DNA of 64,000 nt. Origin: Dyella_B sp036746095 (GTDB lineage Bacteria; Pseudomonadota; Gammaproteobacteria; Xanthomonadales; Rhodanobacteraceae). Positions 15,864 through 24,532 of the stretch are shown in pieces. Under the pieces are notes generated by a model. That model ran no database searches, had not been told where the DNA came from, and saw only the letters and a list, made by a program, of their open reading frames with translations. Each line of letters starts with the position of its first letter. Position 1 is the stretch's first letter. A program made the translations under genes and the position numbers. The stretch lies in NCBI RefSeq assembly GCF_036746095.1, contig NZ_DAIOEU010000012.1, positions 25,982 through 89,981 on the forward strand, written 5' to 3'.

Positions 15864-18800
15864 TCAAAACGTATAACGCACCACCAAATTGGTCGCACGC
15901 GGCGCCTGCAACGCCGTGACGGTAAGAAAACTCGGATCAGGCGTCGGCAAACCATTGCTGCCGAAGTTGCCGGTATCCGCCGACACGTAACGCGTGTGCA
16001 CACTCTGGCGATTGGTCACATTGGTGATGTTCAAGCTGAGGTCCAGCTTGTGCTGGCCCGCCATCGCCCACGCATAACCCACACCAAGATCCCATTGCCA
16101 GCTGAAGGGATAGCGGCCCAAGCCGTTCAGTGGCACCAGCATGCCGTTGCAATAGTGCGTGACCGACGCGAGGCTCGGGTTTGCCTGCACCGCCGCCGCG
16201 TTGGGATAGGTGCCGAAGCAGCCGTAAGGTGCGCCCGTCTGTGCACTCAACAGCGAAGACACGCGCCATCCGCTTTGCCAATAGTAGATGCCGGAGACGA
16301 CCAACCGGTGCCGAATGTCCGACGCCAGCGGTCCGGACGAACCGGGAATCAACTCCGGATAATTGAAGTTGCCGCTACGCCCGGCCGTCTGCAGCACGCT
16401 GGAACTGGTTGCATCGCCGTAGATCACGCGCGACTCGCTGGAATAGCCGTCTTCATTGCCGTAGGCATGCGCCCAGGTGTAGTTGATCGACAGGTAATAC
16501 GGCTCCTGCTCCGACCGGGCATGCTCGAGCTGGAAATTCAGATCGTAGTTAGTGCGCTTCGCCTTCGGCACGCCGAGATACGTATTGGGAATCACGATGC
16601 TGGCAAGCTGGTTGCCGCCATTGAGGTAATCCGTCAGCACGATATCCCGGCCGGGATTGAACAACATGCCACCGGTACCGAGCCCTGCATAGTTCGGATA
16701 ACCATGCGCGCGCACGTAGTTGCTGACCTGCCCGGCTGAGTCGCTGATGAAGTCGACGATGTGGGTCAAGCGGTTCATGTCGAACTGGCCGAGCAATGAC
16801 CATGACGGCGTCAGTTGCTGCTGCGCGTACAGCTGGAAATTGCGCTGCGAGGTGTTCTTCAAATTACGGCTCGACAGCGCGACGGGATTGGGCACCGCCC
16901 CGTTTTCGTAGACCACCGGATTGCCGATCTGCGTCAGGCCCAGCGGCGCATGAGTAGTCGGATCCATCCCCGTGTAGGTGTAGTAAGTGCCGGAGATGTA
17001 GTTGGCGCCGCCCACGAAATAGTTCAGCCCCGAAGGCATCGGCAAGGTGTACACGCCATAGTTGAGGCCAAGCTTCAGCGAGCTGTCACCGTGCACATCC
17101 CACGCCGCACCGATGCGCGGCGAAAGCAGGTACAGGTTGAGGAAGGGATTGCCACCCGCTTCGTTGCTGAGCATGTGATCCCAGCGCACGCCGCCCGTCA
17201 GCACCACCGTGTCGGTAACTTTCCAGGTGTCATAGAGATAAGCGCCGGCTTCCACGCTGCCGAAATTGCCGCCGAAATAGCCTTTCCAGAATTCGACGTA
17301 GTTGCCGCCCGGCGGTACCGGCGAGCCATTCTGCAAACTGCTCGACGGATCATTGAGCGTATAGCCCCAGTCCGGCCGCCAATACGGCACGAAGTGGAAG
17401 TTGTTGAAATAGCGGTCGCCGCCGATGGTGATGGTGTGATCGCCGATGGTCCAGTTGAGGTCCGCCTTGTAGCCGTGGCGGGCGTAGTAGTAATCATTCG
17501 GCGCATTGTACGAACTGGGTCCGTAGTACGACGTGTTGTTGGTGTTGTAGTCGTAGATGCTCACGTAGGGCGCATCGGGGCCGGAAGCATCGAACGAGGG
17601 CACGTCCAGCCGCGTGTAGCCGCCCATCACGCGCAGCGTGAGGTCATCGGTGATACGCCAGTGATAGTTGCCGATCAACAGCTTTTGCGTGTGCGCATCG
17701 CCGGACCAGCTTGGTTCGCCGGTGAGCGATAAGGGCTGATAAGACTGCGCCAGTTGATAGAGATTGCTCGACGACGTCGCCCAGTCCTTCGCAGCCGCCA
17801 CGTTCAAGCTTTGATTGGTGGTGATGTTCCAGGTGAGGTTGACCATCGCGTTCTTGTCGCGGCTCGCATATGCGGTAGCCGTGTTGGAACCGTACGTCCA
17901 CGATCTCGACAACGATGGCGTATTGCCCAGCAGCGCGAAGAAGAACAGCTTGTCCTTGATGATCGCGCCGGAGGCCCAGATGTCCTGCGTGAGTTGCGAA
18001 CCGATGTGATTGGCGGATTGATACAACGAGTACGTCCGATTCCCACTGGGCGAAAGATAGGTGGCGTCATGGCCCTGCGGATTGAGCCAGCCCGACGTAG
18101 GCGGTGTGAAGGTAGCGGTATAGCCGGCGTGGAAATCGTTGCTGCCCTGCTTCAGCGTGGCCGAGATGATGCCCCCGGTGGTGCTGGTCCATGCCAGGCC
18201 GCCGCTGCCGTTGATCAGCTGCGTATCGGCCACCGCATCCTGCGGAAACGTAATGCCGGAAAGTCCGGTAACGTCGTAGTTGGTGTCGAATTCGTTGAAG
18301 TAGGTGCGGTTCTCGGCCACGCTGGCGCCGTTCACCTGGTAGTGGCCGCCGAAACTCTTCGCGCTGGATTGCAGCGCATACACGCTATACAGATTGTTCT
18401 GGTCGATCGGCAGGTCGTGGGTCAGTTCCGCGCTGTAGTTGTTGATCAATTCGGGTGTGGTGACATCGATCGGCGTGGTGACCGTCAGCAACGAGGCTGC
18501 TGAAACGGTGATCGTGCCGAGCGACGTCACCTGCCCGCTCGATGTCGCTGCGCCGAGTCCCGGCACCGTCGCCGTAATGTTCGGCTTCACCTGCACCGAC
18601 GCGCTGCCGATCTCGCTCCCGCCCCTGCTCACCGTGACGACATACGTGCCGGGATTGAGCTGGCTGAGGTTGTAATCGCCTTTGCTGTCTGCCGCCAACG
18701 TCTTGCTGAAACCCTGGGATGGCGACGTCACCAGGATCGTCGCGCCTGGCGCCGCCGTGCCATGCAATCCACCCGTGATGTTCTGGGCATAGCTCGGTGC

Positions 18801-18935
18801 GGCGTAATAACTGCCGGCGATGGCCAATGCGGCCATCGTGCACAACGCAAGGCGCTTGCGCCGTACGTTTTCTGGAAAGCGCTGCATACCGTTGCGACCG
18901 GCACAACCGCGCCGCCACGTATCGTGGTTCAACAT
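15864..18935 (-). CDS. TonB-dependent receptor with N-terminal carboxypeptidase-regulatory-like domain (Oar-like)
   Basis: 1023 aa from ATG 18935, placed by the strong AGGGGAGGGG just upstream; the frame extends to 19022. Signal peptide with core LALCTMAALAIAGSYYAAPSYA. Residues about 50-130 are a carboxypeptidase-regulatory-like (Ig-like) domain (GDYNLSQLNPGTYVVTV). A plug domain with PQDAVADTQLINGSGGLAWTSTTGGIIS follows, then an outer-membrane barrel ending in the typical aromatic VVRYTF. Similar Oar-type receptors are linked to peptide or polymer uptake and vesicles; the ligand here is unknown. It is convergent with an S9 peptidase, so peptide import is plausible. Confidence 0.92.
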   Translation of the reverse strand: MLNHDTWRRGCAGRNGMQRFPENVRRKRLALCTMAALAIAGSYYAAPSYAQNITGGLHGTAAPGATILVTSPSQGFSKTLAADSKGDYNLSQLNPGTYVVTVSRGGSEIGSASVQVKPNITATVPGLGAATSSGQVTSLGTITVSAASLLTVTTPIDVTTPELINNYSAELTHDLPIDQNNLYSVYALQSSAKSFGGHYQVNGASVAENRTYFNEFDTNYDVTGLSGITFPQDAVADTQLINGSGGLAWTSTTGGIISATLKQGSNDFHAGYTATFTPPTSGWLNPQGHDATYLSPSGNRTYSLYQSANHIGSQLTQDIWASGAIIKDKLFFFALLGNTPSLSRSWTYGSNTATAYASRDKNAMVNLTWNITTNQSLNVAAAKDWATSSSNLYQLAQSYQPLSLTGEPSWSGDAHTQKLLIGNYHWRITDDLTLRVMGGYTRLDVPSFDASGPDAPYVSIYDYNTNNTSYYGPSSYNAPNDYYYARHGYKADLNWTIGDHTITIGGDRYFNNFHFVPYWRPDWGYTLNDPSSSLQNGSPVPPGGNYVEFWKGYFGGNFGSVEAGAYLYDTWKVTDTVVLTGGVRWDHMLSNEAGGNPFLNLYLLSPRIGAAWDVHGDSSLKLGLNYGVYTLPMPSGLNYFVGGANYISGTYYTYTGMDPTTHAPLGLTQIGNPVVYENGAVPNPVALSSRNLKNTSQRNFQLYAQQQLTPSWSLLGQFDMNRLTHIVDFISDSAGQVSNYVRAHGYPNYAGLGTGGMLFNPGRDIVLTDYLNGGNQLASIVIPNTYLGVPKAKRTNYDLNFQLEHARSEQEPYYLSINYTWAHAYGNEDGYSSESRVIYGDATSSSVLQTAGRSGNFNYPELIPGSSGPLASDIRHRLVVSGIYYWQSGWRVSSLLSAQTGAPYGCFGTYPNAAAVQANPSLASVTHYCNGMLVPLNGLGRYPFSWQWDLGVGYAWAMAGQHKLDLSLNITNVTNRQSVHTRYVSADTGNFGSNGLPTPDPSFLTVTALQAPRATNLVVRYTF

Positions 18936-19102
18936 AAACCCCTCCCCTCTCGAATAATGGGCCTGCTCGAAAATGCTTGGCTGTTTTTGATTGAAGCCTT
19001 TCGCAAAGAAAGGCAGCTCCATTTATTTACTTTTAGTTTTTGTTAGCTAGAGCAATTGCGTCGGCCTGGATGCAGAATCAGGCACAAATTTGCGGTGGGC
19101 AT

Positions 19103-19133
19103 AAAAAACCCGCGCTTGGCGGGTTCTTTGTGG
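19103..19133 (-). terminator. Terminator for the lytic transglycosylase gene
   Basis: Read on the minus strand, AACCCGCC-AAGC-GCGGGTT is followed by TTTTTAT. It lies about 230 nt beyond the transglycosylase stop and before the TonB receptor gene. A shorter T run on the plus strand makes it weakly bidirectional. Confidence 0.7.
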
Positions 19134-19179
19134 GCATTTCTTTTAATCAATTGACGAGCAACGTGCCGCATCCGGGAAA

Positions 19180-19340
19180 CAGCTCCTCTCCCTTCTGGGG
19201 AGAGGGTTGGGGTGAGGGCGAATCTCGCGGAGAGTTAGTTGCGTGCGAGGCTCAAAAAAGCAAACCAACGCGCGATGACTCGTTTTCGGCAAGCCCAACC
19301 CCTCACCCTAACCCTCGCCCCGGAGGGGAGAGGGGACTGA
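19180..19340. repeat. CCCTCTCC-type inverted repeat pair
   Basis: The left part CTCTCCCTTCTGGGGAGAGGGTTGGGGTGAGGG and the right part CCCTCACCCTAACCCTCGCCCCGGAGGGGAGAGG are imperfect reverse complements separated by about 80 nt. It has the look of a REP doublet. There is no gene in this gap. Confidence 0.6.
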
Positions 19341-19359
19341 CTCAACGCAATGGTTGAAT

Positions 19360-20562
19360 CTACGGGGCAACGCGCGTGACATCGGCCTTTGCGGACGCCA
19401 ATGCCACCGCTTGCGAAGGCGAGCGCCTCGTCGCCAGCTTCAATTCCTTGTACACACCCAGCACCAGCTCGCCGTAACCGCGCGCCAGCGTGGCGTCATG
19501 GCTGTGGTAGTAGCCGATGCGCAGCACGGGGTCCTTGCTTTCGTTCATCGCCTTGCGCAGCAGGCGCGTGCCGATTTCGATGTTGCGCACCGGATTGAGC
19601 AAGGCGATCGGATCGGGCTCCAGATCGCGATGTACGGGGTAGTACACCTGCATGATGCCGACGTCTTGCACTGGCGCGGCCAGCAGATGCGCCAGCTCGA
19701 TGGCGTGTTCGGTGTCCGCGCGCGAGCCGATGTGCAAATGGCCGTTGATGCGCACCACCCACGGGCTGGGCGCCACCGAACCATCCGGTTGCGTGCCGCG
19801 CGTTTCCACCAGCGCCACGGCGTAGATCAGCACCGGATCGATGCGATAGCGCGCACCGGCCTTCGCCCACAGGCTGCCCGGCGAGGTGATGTCCAGATTG
19901 AAACTGCCGGCGCGCACGGCGCGCGGTTCCGCCACCACCACGATGGTGCCGTCGCTGGCAAGGCCCAGCGTGGTGGTCGGTGTTGGTGCGGATTTGTTCA
20001 ATGCGATTCGGCGCGGCGACACATTTACGACATCGCCCGTCACATGGGCAAACAGTGCTCGCGATGACATGGGTGCTGCAGCAATCAGCGGTTTGGCAAC
20101 GCTTGCGGGTTTCAGTGCAAGCGGTGTGCGCGCAGGTGCATGCCAGGCATGCATGCCGATCGCTACCGCGGCCGTTCCCGCCACTACCCCCAAGCCGCCG
20201 ATGATCGGCACGCGATACGCCTGGGCCTGCTGCTTGACGATCGGCAGCCACGGCGGCGTCCTGAACGAGAATGTCGCCTGCCATGTCGGCAACGCACCCA
20301 GTCCGGAGAAACCGGCGGCATGGCGCTGGTGACGCTGCGCAATGCGCCGTTGTGCCGCCCAACCGCAAGGCGCTGCGATCACGATCTTCTGGCCGCCACC
20401 GCCCAGGCGTCGCGCCCGGAATGCAGCCGGCGCGCACAGGTAGACCCGCTCGGTCACATCCTGCCGGTTCGTGGCCCCCTTGCCGCGCGTGGCCGGTTCG
20501 CCTCCAGCGATGGAAGGCGCCTCGATCGTGCGGGGAAAGGGATTCGTTTGCAGCAGCAGCAC
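19360..20562 (-). CDS. Membrane-anchored lytic transglycosylase (SLT domain)
   Basis: Up to 400 aa from GTG 20562; the true start may be further in, since the first ~90 residues are low in recognisable features. A transmembrane helix at about 118-138 (VPIIGGLGVVAGTAAVAIG) is followed by a periplasmic linker. The SLT fold starts near 238 (YRIDPVLIYAVALVETRG) with the likely catalytic Glu253. Then come GIMQVYYP, a match to the GxMQ motif of this fold, and the GYYHSHDATLARGYG loop. Family role: cleavage of peptidoglycan with 1,6-anhydro product formation. No secretion-system genes are adjacent, so its partner is unclear. Confidence 0.75.
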   Translation of the reverse strand: MLLLQTNPFPRTIEAPSIAGGEPATRGKGATNRQDVTERVYLCAPAAFRARRLGGGGQKIVIAAPCGWAAQRRIAQRHQRHAAGFSGLGALPTWQATFSFRTPPWLPIVKQQAQAYRVPIIGGLGVVAGTAAVAIGMHAWHAPARTPLALKPASVAKPLIAAAPMSSRALFAHVTGDVVNVSPRRIALNKSAPTPTTTLGLASDGTIVVVAEPRAVRAGSFNLDITSPGSLWAKAGARYRIDPVLIYAVALVETRGTQPDGSVAPSPWVVRINGHLHIGSRADTEHAIELAHLLAAPVQDVGIMQVYYPVHRDLEPDPIALLNPVRNIEIGTRLLRKAMNESKDPVLRIGYYHSHDATLARGYGELVLGVYKELKLATRRSPSQAVALASAKADVTRVAP

Positions 20563-20679
20563 CTATCGACTTCCTTCAACGCCGGCCGGCAGAGCCCGCT
20601 AGACAAGCACAAATCGGGCCGGAGGCCAAGCGCAGGAGGGGCCAAGGGGGCTGAGACGGCGACGTTGTGTATGAACCAA

Positions 20680-20791
20680 ACCGGTCGCTTCATATATCGT
20701 CACCCCGGCGAAGGCCGGGGCCCAGTGTCTTTCGCTTTAAAGTCGCTGGGCCCCGGCTTTCGCCGGGGTGACGATATATGAAGCGACCGGT
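20680..20791. repeat. REP doublet with 46-bp inverted arms
   Basis: The arms 20680-20725 and 20746-20791 are reverse complements with one mismatch, starting ACCGGTCGCTTCATATATCG and carrying the CCCCGGCGAAAGCCGGGG palindrome. A 20-nt spacer separates them. It lies directly upstream of the IS110-family element. Confidence 0.85.
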
Positions 20792-21051
20792 CCAGCTGAA
20801 ACACTGCGCCAATCAGGACACATGCTGGGATTTCATCCCAGCCTTGTATCTTGCCTTCCGTGACGGTTAGCTACCGCCACATGGGTCGAGGAAGCTTGCT
20901 CCCAGCCTTAAGGGCCAACCTTGCGGCGTAGATAAAGCCCTCGATCCCCCTGCACACCTCATCAACATGGGACGGTATCCAAGGGCAATGACCCTGTATG
21001 TACAAGGCAAATGGGTGTGACGGTTGATGTCAGGTAAAGCCAGAGGTATTC
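20792..21051 (+). ncRNA. Candidate IS110 bridge-RNA (left non-coding) region
   Basis: About 260 nt without a gene precede the IS110 transposase. IS110-group elements encode a structured bridge/seek RNA in the non-coding end, usually upstream of the recombinase, that selects donor and target. Several short inverted repeats are visible here, including CTGGGATTTCATCCCAG at 20828-20846. GACGGTATC occurs upstream (about 20974) and again just after the gene (about 22048), which might mark the ends. The exact RNA and IS borders cannot be set by eye. Confidence 0.35.
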
Positions 21052-22038
21052 ATGGATTTCTATCTTGGTATTGATGTTTCCAAAGCCAAACTCGACTGCT
21101 TGCTGCTGAAGACGCAGGCGGGCAAACGTAAGTCCAAATCACTTGAGAACACTCCTGCGGGGATCAAGGCCTTACTCGCCTGGTTGACCAAGCAAGGCAT
21201 CCACGCGGCCCAGGTCCACGTGGTGATGGAGCCCACCGGGGTCTATCACGAGGCGGCGGCGTTGGCCTTAAGCGATGCCGGCATCCGAGTATCGTTAGTC
21301 AATCCGCTGCATCTGCGCCGTTATGTTCAAAGTCTGGGCGTGCTCAGTAAGAATGACGCCACGGATGCCCTCATGCTCGCGCGCTTCGGCCGAGAGCGTC
21401 AGCCGGAGGCTTGGCAGCCGCCTAGCGCCGCCGTTCGTCACTTACATGCGCTGCTGGCGCGACGTGAGGCTTTAGCGCAGGAGGTCCAGCGCGAGGAAAA
21501 CCGCCTGGATCAGGCCTTGCTGAGTAAGGCCCCCGAAGCGGTGCTCGCCTCCATCCGCGCCAACCTCCAGCATCTCCAAGAACAGCTACGGCAGCTGCAC
21601 AAAGCCATCTCCCAGCACATCGATAACGACCCGGATCTGCGCGATAAGCATGCCTTGTTGCTGACGATTCCCGGTGTGGGCGATCGAGTGGCGGATCGCT
21701 TCACGGCCCTCTTGGGCGACGCACGCTTTAAATCGGCCGAACAGTTGGCGGCTTACCTGGGGTTGATTCCTGTGGAGTGGACATCGGGCACCTCCGTGCG
21801 TGCGCCTGCTCGGCTTTCTAAAGCAGGGCCGCCGCACGTCCGTGGCCTGCTCTTCATGCCTGCAGTGGTCGCCAAGCGATGCAATCCGCACGTCAAGGCG
21901 TTGTATGAGCGCTTGCTTGCACGCGGCATGAAAAAGATGGCCGCCATCGGCGCGGCCATGCGTAAGTTGGTGCACTTGTGTTTCGGCGTTGTTCGATCTG
22001 GCCAACCTTATGCACCTGATTGGATGGCTAAGGCTTGA
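21052..22038 (+). mobile_element. IS110-family transposase (insertion sequence, apparently intact)
   Basis: 328 aa. The N-terminal DEDD RuvC-like domain has D8 in GIDVSK, E60 in VVMEPTG, and D102/D105 in KNDATDA. A coiled linker (about 140-200) leads to the C-terminal Tnp_20 domain with LTIPGVGDRVADRF, LAAYLGLIP and the serine-containing SGTSVRAPARLSKAGPPHVR. Length and motifs are complete, so it may be active. It separates the REP doublet from the hydroxyproline operon. Confidence 0.93.
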
Positions 22039-22165
22039 CGGGCAAGACGGTATCTACGAAGAGCCCGCAAATATGCAGCGCCCGGCATTGCCACCAAGTG
22101 GCCATTGGATCGATTACATGCCGATCCTGACAGCATCCATTACCCCTTCCCTCGCATCATGTTTG

Positions 22166-22179
22166 TGCGGAATTCCGCA
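22166..22179. promoter_or_regulatory. 14-bp palindrome TGCGGAATTCCGCA, candidate operator
   Basis: A perfect palindrome 57 bp upstream of the epimerase start codon, in the 198-bp gap after the IS. A near-identical site (TGCGAAATTCCGCA) is upstream of the GH127 gene at 33251. No regulator gene is linked. Operator function is inference. Confidence 0.5.
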
Positions 22180-22236
22180 TTCCCCTTCCGCAAGCTCTTC
22201 TAGACGCTCGCAACGCACAACGACCAAGATGGATCC

Positions 22237-23193
22237 ATGCATACCATCGACTTCATCGACTCCCATACCGGCGGCGAACCTACCCGGGTCGTGCTCGCCG
22301 GCTTTCCGGATCTTGGCAACGGCTCGCTGGCCCAGCGCCGCGACCTGTTCCGCGATCGCCATGACCATTGGCGCCAGGCGATTGCCTGCGAGCCGCGCGG
22401 CTCGGACACCATGGTCGGCGCATTGCTGTTGCAGCCGACCGATCCATCGGCGTGTGCCGGGGTGATCTATTTCAACAACGTCGGCTACCTGGGCATGTGC
22501 GGCCACGGCACCATCGGGCTGATCCGCACGCTGCATCATCTCGGGCGCATCGCACCCGGCCAGCACAAGCTCGAAACACCGGTCGGCATGGTCGGCATCC
22601 AGTTGCATGACGATGGCCGCGTGTCGATCGACAACGTCGAAAGCTATCGCCACGCCAAAGACGTCGAACTGGACGTACCCGGCTACGGCAAGGTGAAAGG
22701 CGACGTCGCCTGGGGCGGCAACTGGTTCTTCATCAGCAACGACACGCCGCTGCCGCTCACGCTGGCCAACCAGCGCGCGTTGACGGTGTACACCGAGGCG
22801 ATTCGCCTGGCGCTGGAAGCGGCCAATATCCGCGGCGCCGATGGCGAGATCGACCATATCGAAATCAACGGGCCGGCCACGCAAGACGATGCCGACGCGC
22901 GCAACTTCGTGTTGTGTCCCGGCCTTGCCTACGACCGCTCACCCTGCGGCACCGGCACCAGCGCCAAGGTCGCCTGCCTGGCGGCCGACGGCAAGCTCGC
23001 ACCTGGCCAGGTGTGGCGCCAGGCCGGCATTCTCGACAGCGTGTTCGAGGCGCAGTACATGCCGGGCACACGCGGCGTGCTGCCGCGGATCACCGGCAGC
23101 GCCCACGTCACGGCGCGCGGTCAATTGCTGATCGACGATGCAAACGATCCGCTCGCCTGGGGTATTGGAGCTCAGGGTATCGGTACGGCGTGA
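22237..23193 (+). CDS. 4-hydroxyproline 2-epimerase
   Basis: 318 aa, proline racemase family. It interconverts trans-4-hydroxy-L-proline and cis-4-hydroxy-D-proline in the cytosol. The two catalytic cysteines of true epimerases are present: C88 in GMCGHGT and C237 in DRSPCGTGTSA. Start IDFIDSHTGGEPTRVV is typical. The next gene starts inside its stop codon (GTGA overlap). Together with the following five genes it forms a full hydroxyproline catabolic operon. Equivalent genes are called hypRE (Sinorhizobium) or lhpA (Pseudomonas). Confidence 0.95.
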   Translation: MHTIDFIDSHTGGEPTRVVLAGFPDLGNGSLAQRRDLFRDRHDHWRQAIACEPRGSDTMVGALLLQPTDPSACAGVIYFNNVGYLGMCGHGTIGLIRTLHHLGRIAPGQHKLETPVGMVGIQLHDDGRVSIDNVESYRHAKDVELDVPGYGKVKGDVAWGGNWFFISNDTPLPLTLANQRALTVYTEAIRLALEAANIRGADGEIDHIEINGPATQDDADARNFVLCPGLAYDRSPCGTGTSAKVACLAADGKLAPGQVWRQAGILDSVFEAQYMPGTRGVLPRITGSAHVTARGQLLIDDANDPLAWGIGAQGIGTA

Positions 23194-24293
23194 AGAGTTA
23201 CGACCTGATCATTGTCGGCGCGGGCATCGTCGGCACTGCCTGCGCGGACTACGCCAGCGAGCAGGGCCTGCGCGTGGCGATCGTCGAACCCGGCCCGATC
23301 GGTGGCGGCGCCACCGCTGCGGCGATGGGTCACCTGGTGGCGATGGATGACGATCCTGCCGAATTGGCGCTGGCGAATTACTCCCTGGGCTTGTGGGAAG
23401 ACTTCACCCATGTCGAGCAGATCGAATACGACCGCTGCGGCACTTTGTGGGTGGCCAGCAGCGAGGCCGAGTACGCGCATATTCCACAAAAGATCGCGCG
23501 TCTTGCCGCTGTCGGCGTGCACGCCGAACTGATCGACAGCGATCAGCTCTATCGCCTGGAACCGGCGCTTGCTCCCGGCTTGCGCGGCGGCATGCGCGTA
23601 CCGCGCGAAGCGGTGGTGTATCCGCCCGGCATGGCGCGGCATCTGCTTGATCGCGCGCGCGCGCGGGGGGCGATGCTGTATGCACAACGCGTCACCGCCA
23701 TCACCGACCAAGGTGTGCAGCTGGACGACCGAACCGGCTTGGCCGGTGCCGTGCTGGTCGCCACCGGTTGCGCGCTGGCGCAGCTGTTGCCGCCATTGCC
23801 GATGCGTGCGCGCAAGGGGCATCTGGTGATCACCGATCGCTATCCCGGCCTGATCCATCATCAACTGTTGGAACTCGGTTACGCCGACAGCGCGCACGGC
23901 GATGCGGACAGCAGTGTCGCCTTCAACGTGCAGCCGCGCCCGACCGGGCAGATCCTGATCGGTTCATCGCGCGAGTACAGCAGCAGCACGCCGGAAGCAT
24001 CCATGCCGATGGTACGGCGCATGCTGGAACGAACCTTCCGCTACCTGCCGGGATTGCGCCAACTGGATGCCTTGCGCATCTGGACCGGCTTTCGCCCGGT
24101 GAGCGCCGACGGCCTGCCGTACCTGGGCCGCATGCCGGACAATGCCAATACCTGGGTTGCCGCCGGTCACGAAGGCTTGGGCATCACCACGTCGCTGGGC
24201 AGCGCGCGGCTGGTGATCGACCAATATCTGGGTCGCAGCACGGCGATCGATCCACGCCCTTACGATCCGGCCCGCGCGGTGGCATGCGCATGA
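23190..24293 (+). CDS. D-hydroxyproline dehydrogenase, FAD catalytic subunit (DAAO fold)
   Basis: 367 aa from GTG 23190, overlapping the epimerase stop by 4 nt. It oxidises cis-4-hydroxy-D-proline to pyrroline-4-hydroxy-2-carboxylate. Dinucleotide-binding motif DLIIVGAGIVGTACADYAS at residues 4-22; C-terminal FAD contacts RIWTGFRPVSADGLPYLG and GHEGLGITTSLGSARL. Its gene partners are a small ferredoxin-like and a large flavin/Fe-S gene, as in multi-subunit D-hydroxyproline dehydrogenases (HypOXY-like). The frame is open from 22914, but that part is antisense-like. Confidence 0.9.
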   Translation: MKSYDLIIVGAGIVGTACADYASEQGLRVAIVEPGPIGGGATAAAMGHLVAMDDDPAELALANYSLGLWEDFTHVEQIEYDRCGTLWVASSEAEYAHIPQKIARLAAVGVHAELIDSDQLYRLEPALAPGLRGGMRVPREAVVYPPGMARHLLDRARARGAMLYAQRVTAITDQGVQLDDRTGLAGAVLVATGCALAQLLPPLPMRARKGHLVITDRYPGLIHHQLLELGYADSAHGDADSSVAFNVQPRPTGQILIGSSREYSSSTPEASMPMVRRMLERTFRYLPGLRQLDALRIWTGFRPVSADGLPYLGRMPDNANTWVAAGHEGLGITTSLGSARLVIDQYLGRSTAIDPRPYDPARAVACA

Positions 24294-24532
24294 CGCAGGT
24301 ACGCCTTGAAATCGACGGGCAAGCGCTCGACGTGCCGGAAGGCATCAGCGTGGCGGCGGCGATTGCGCGACTATCGCATCCGTTCCGCCGTTCGGTGAGC
24401 GGGCAAGCGCGCGCAGCGTTTTGCGGGATGGGCATCTGTTTCGAATGCCGCGTACGCATCGACGGTGTGGCGCAACAGCGCGCATGCATGACGCCGGTGC
24501 GCGATGGCATGCAGGTGGTCACCGATGGCTGA
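24290..24532 (+). CDS. [2Fe-2S] ferredoxin-like subunit of D-hydroxyproline dehydrogenase
   Basis: 80 aa, ATGA overlap with the catalytic subunit. Cysteines C45, C50, C53 and C66 (CGMGICFEC..C) give the C-x4-C-x2-C-x12-C ligand set of plant-type ferredoxins, shortened as in SoxA/opine-oxidase gamma subunits. It presumably carries electrons between the two flavin subunits. Confidence 0.9.
   Translation: MTQVRLEIDGQALDVPEGISVAAAIARLSHPFRRSVSGQARAAFCGMGICFECRVRIDGVAQQRACMTPVRDGMQVVTDG

Noticed and set aside
22914..23189. Upstream extension of the FAD subunit
   Set aside because: It overlaps the epimerase in another frame; GTG 23190 opens directly onto the Rossmann motif.
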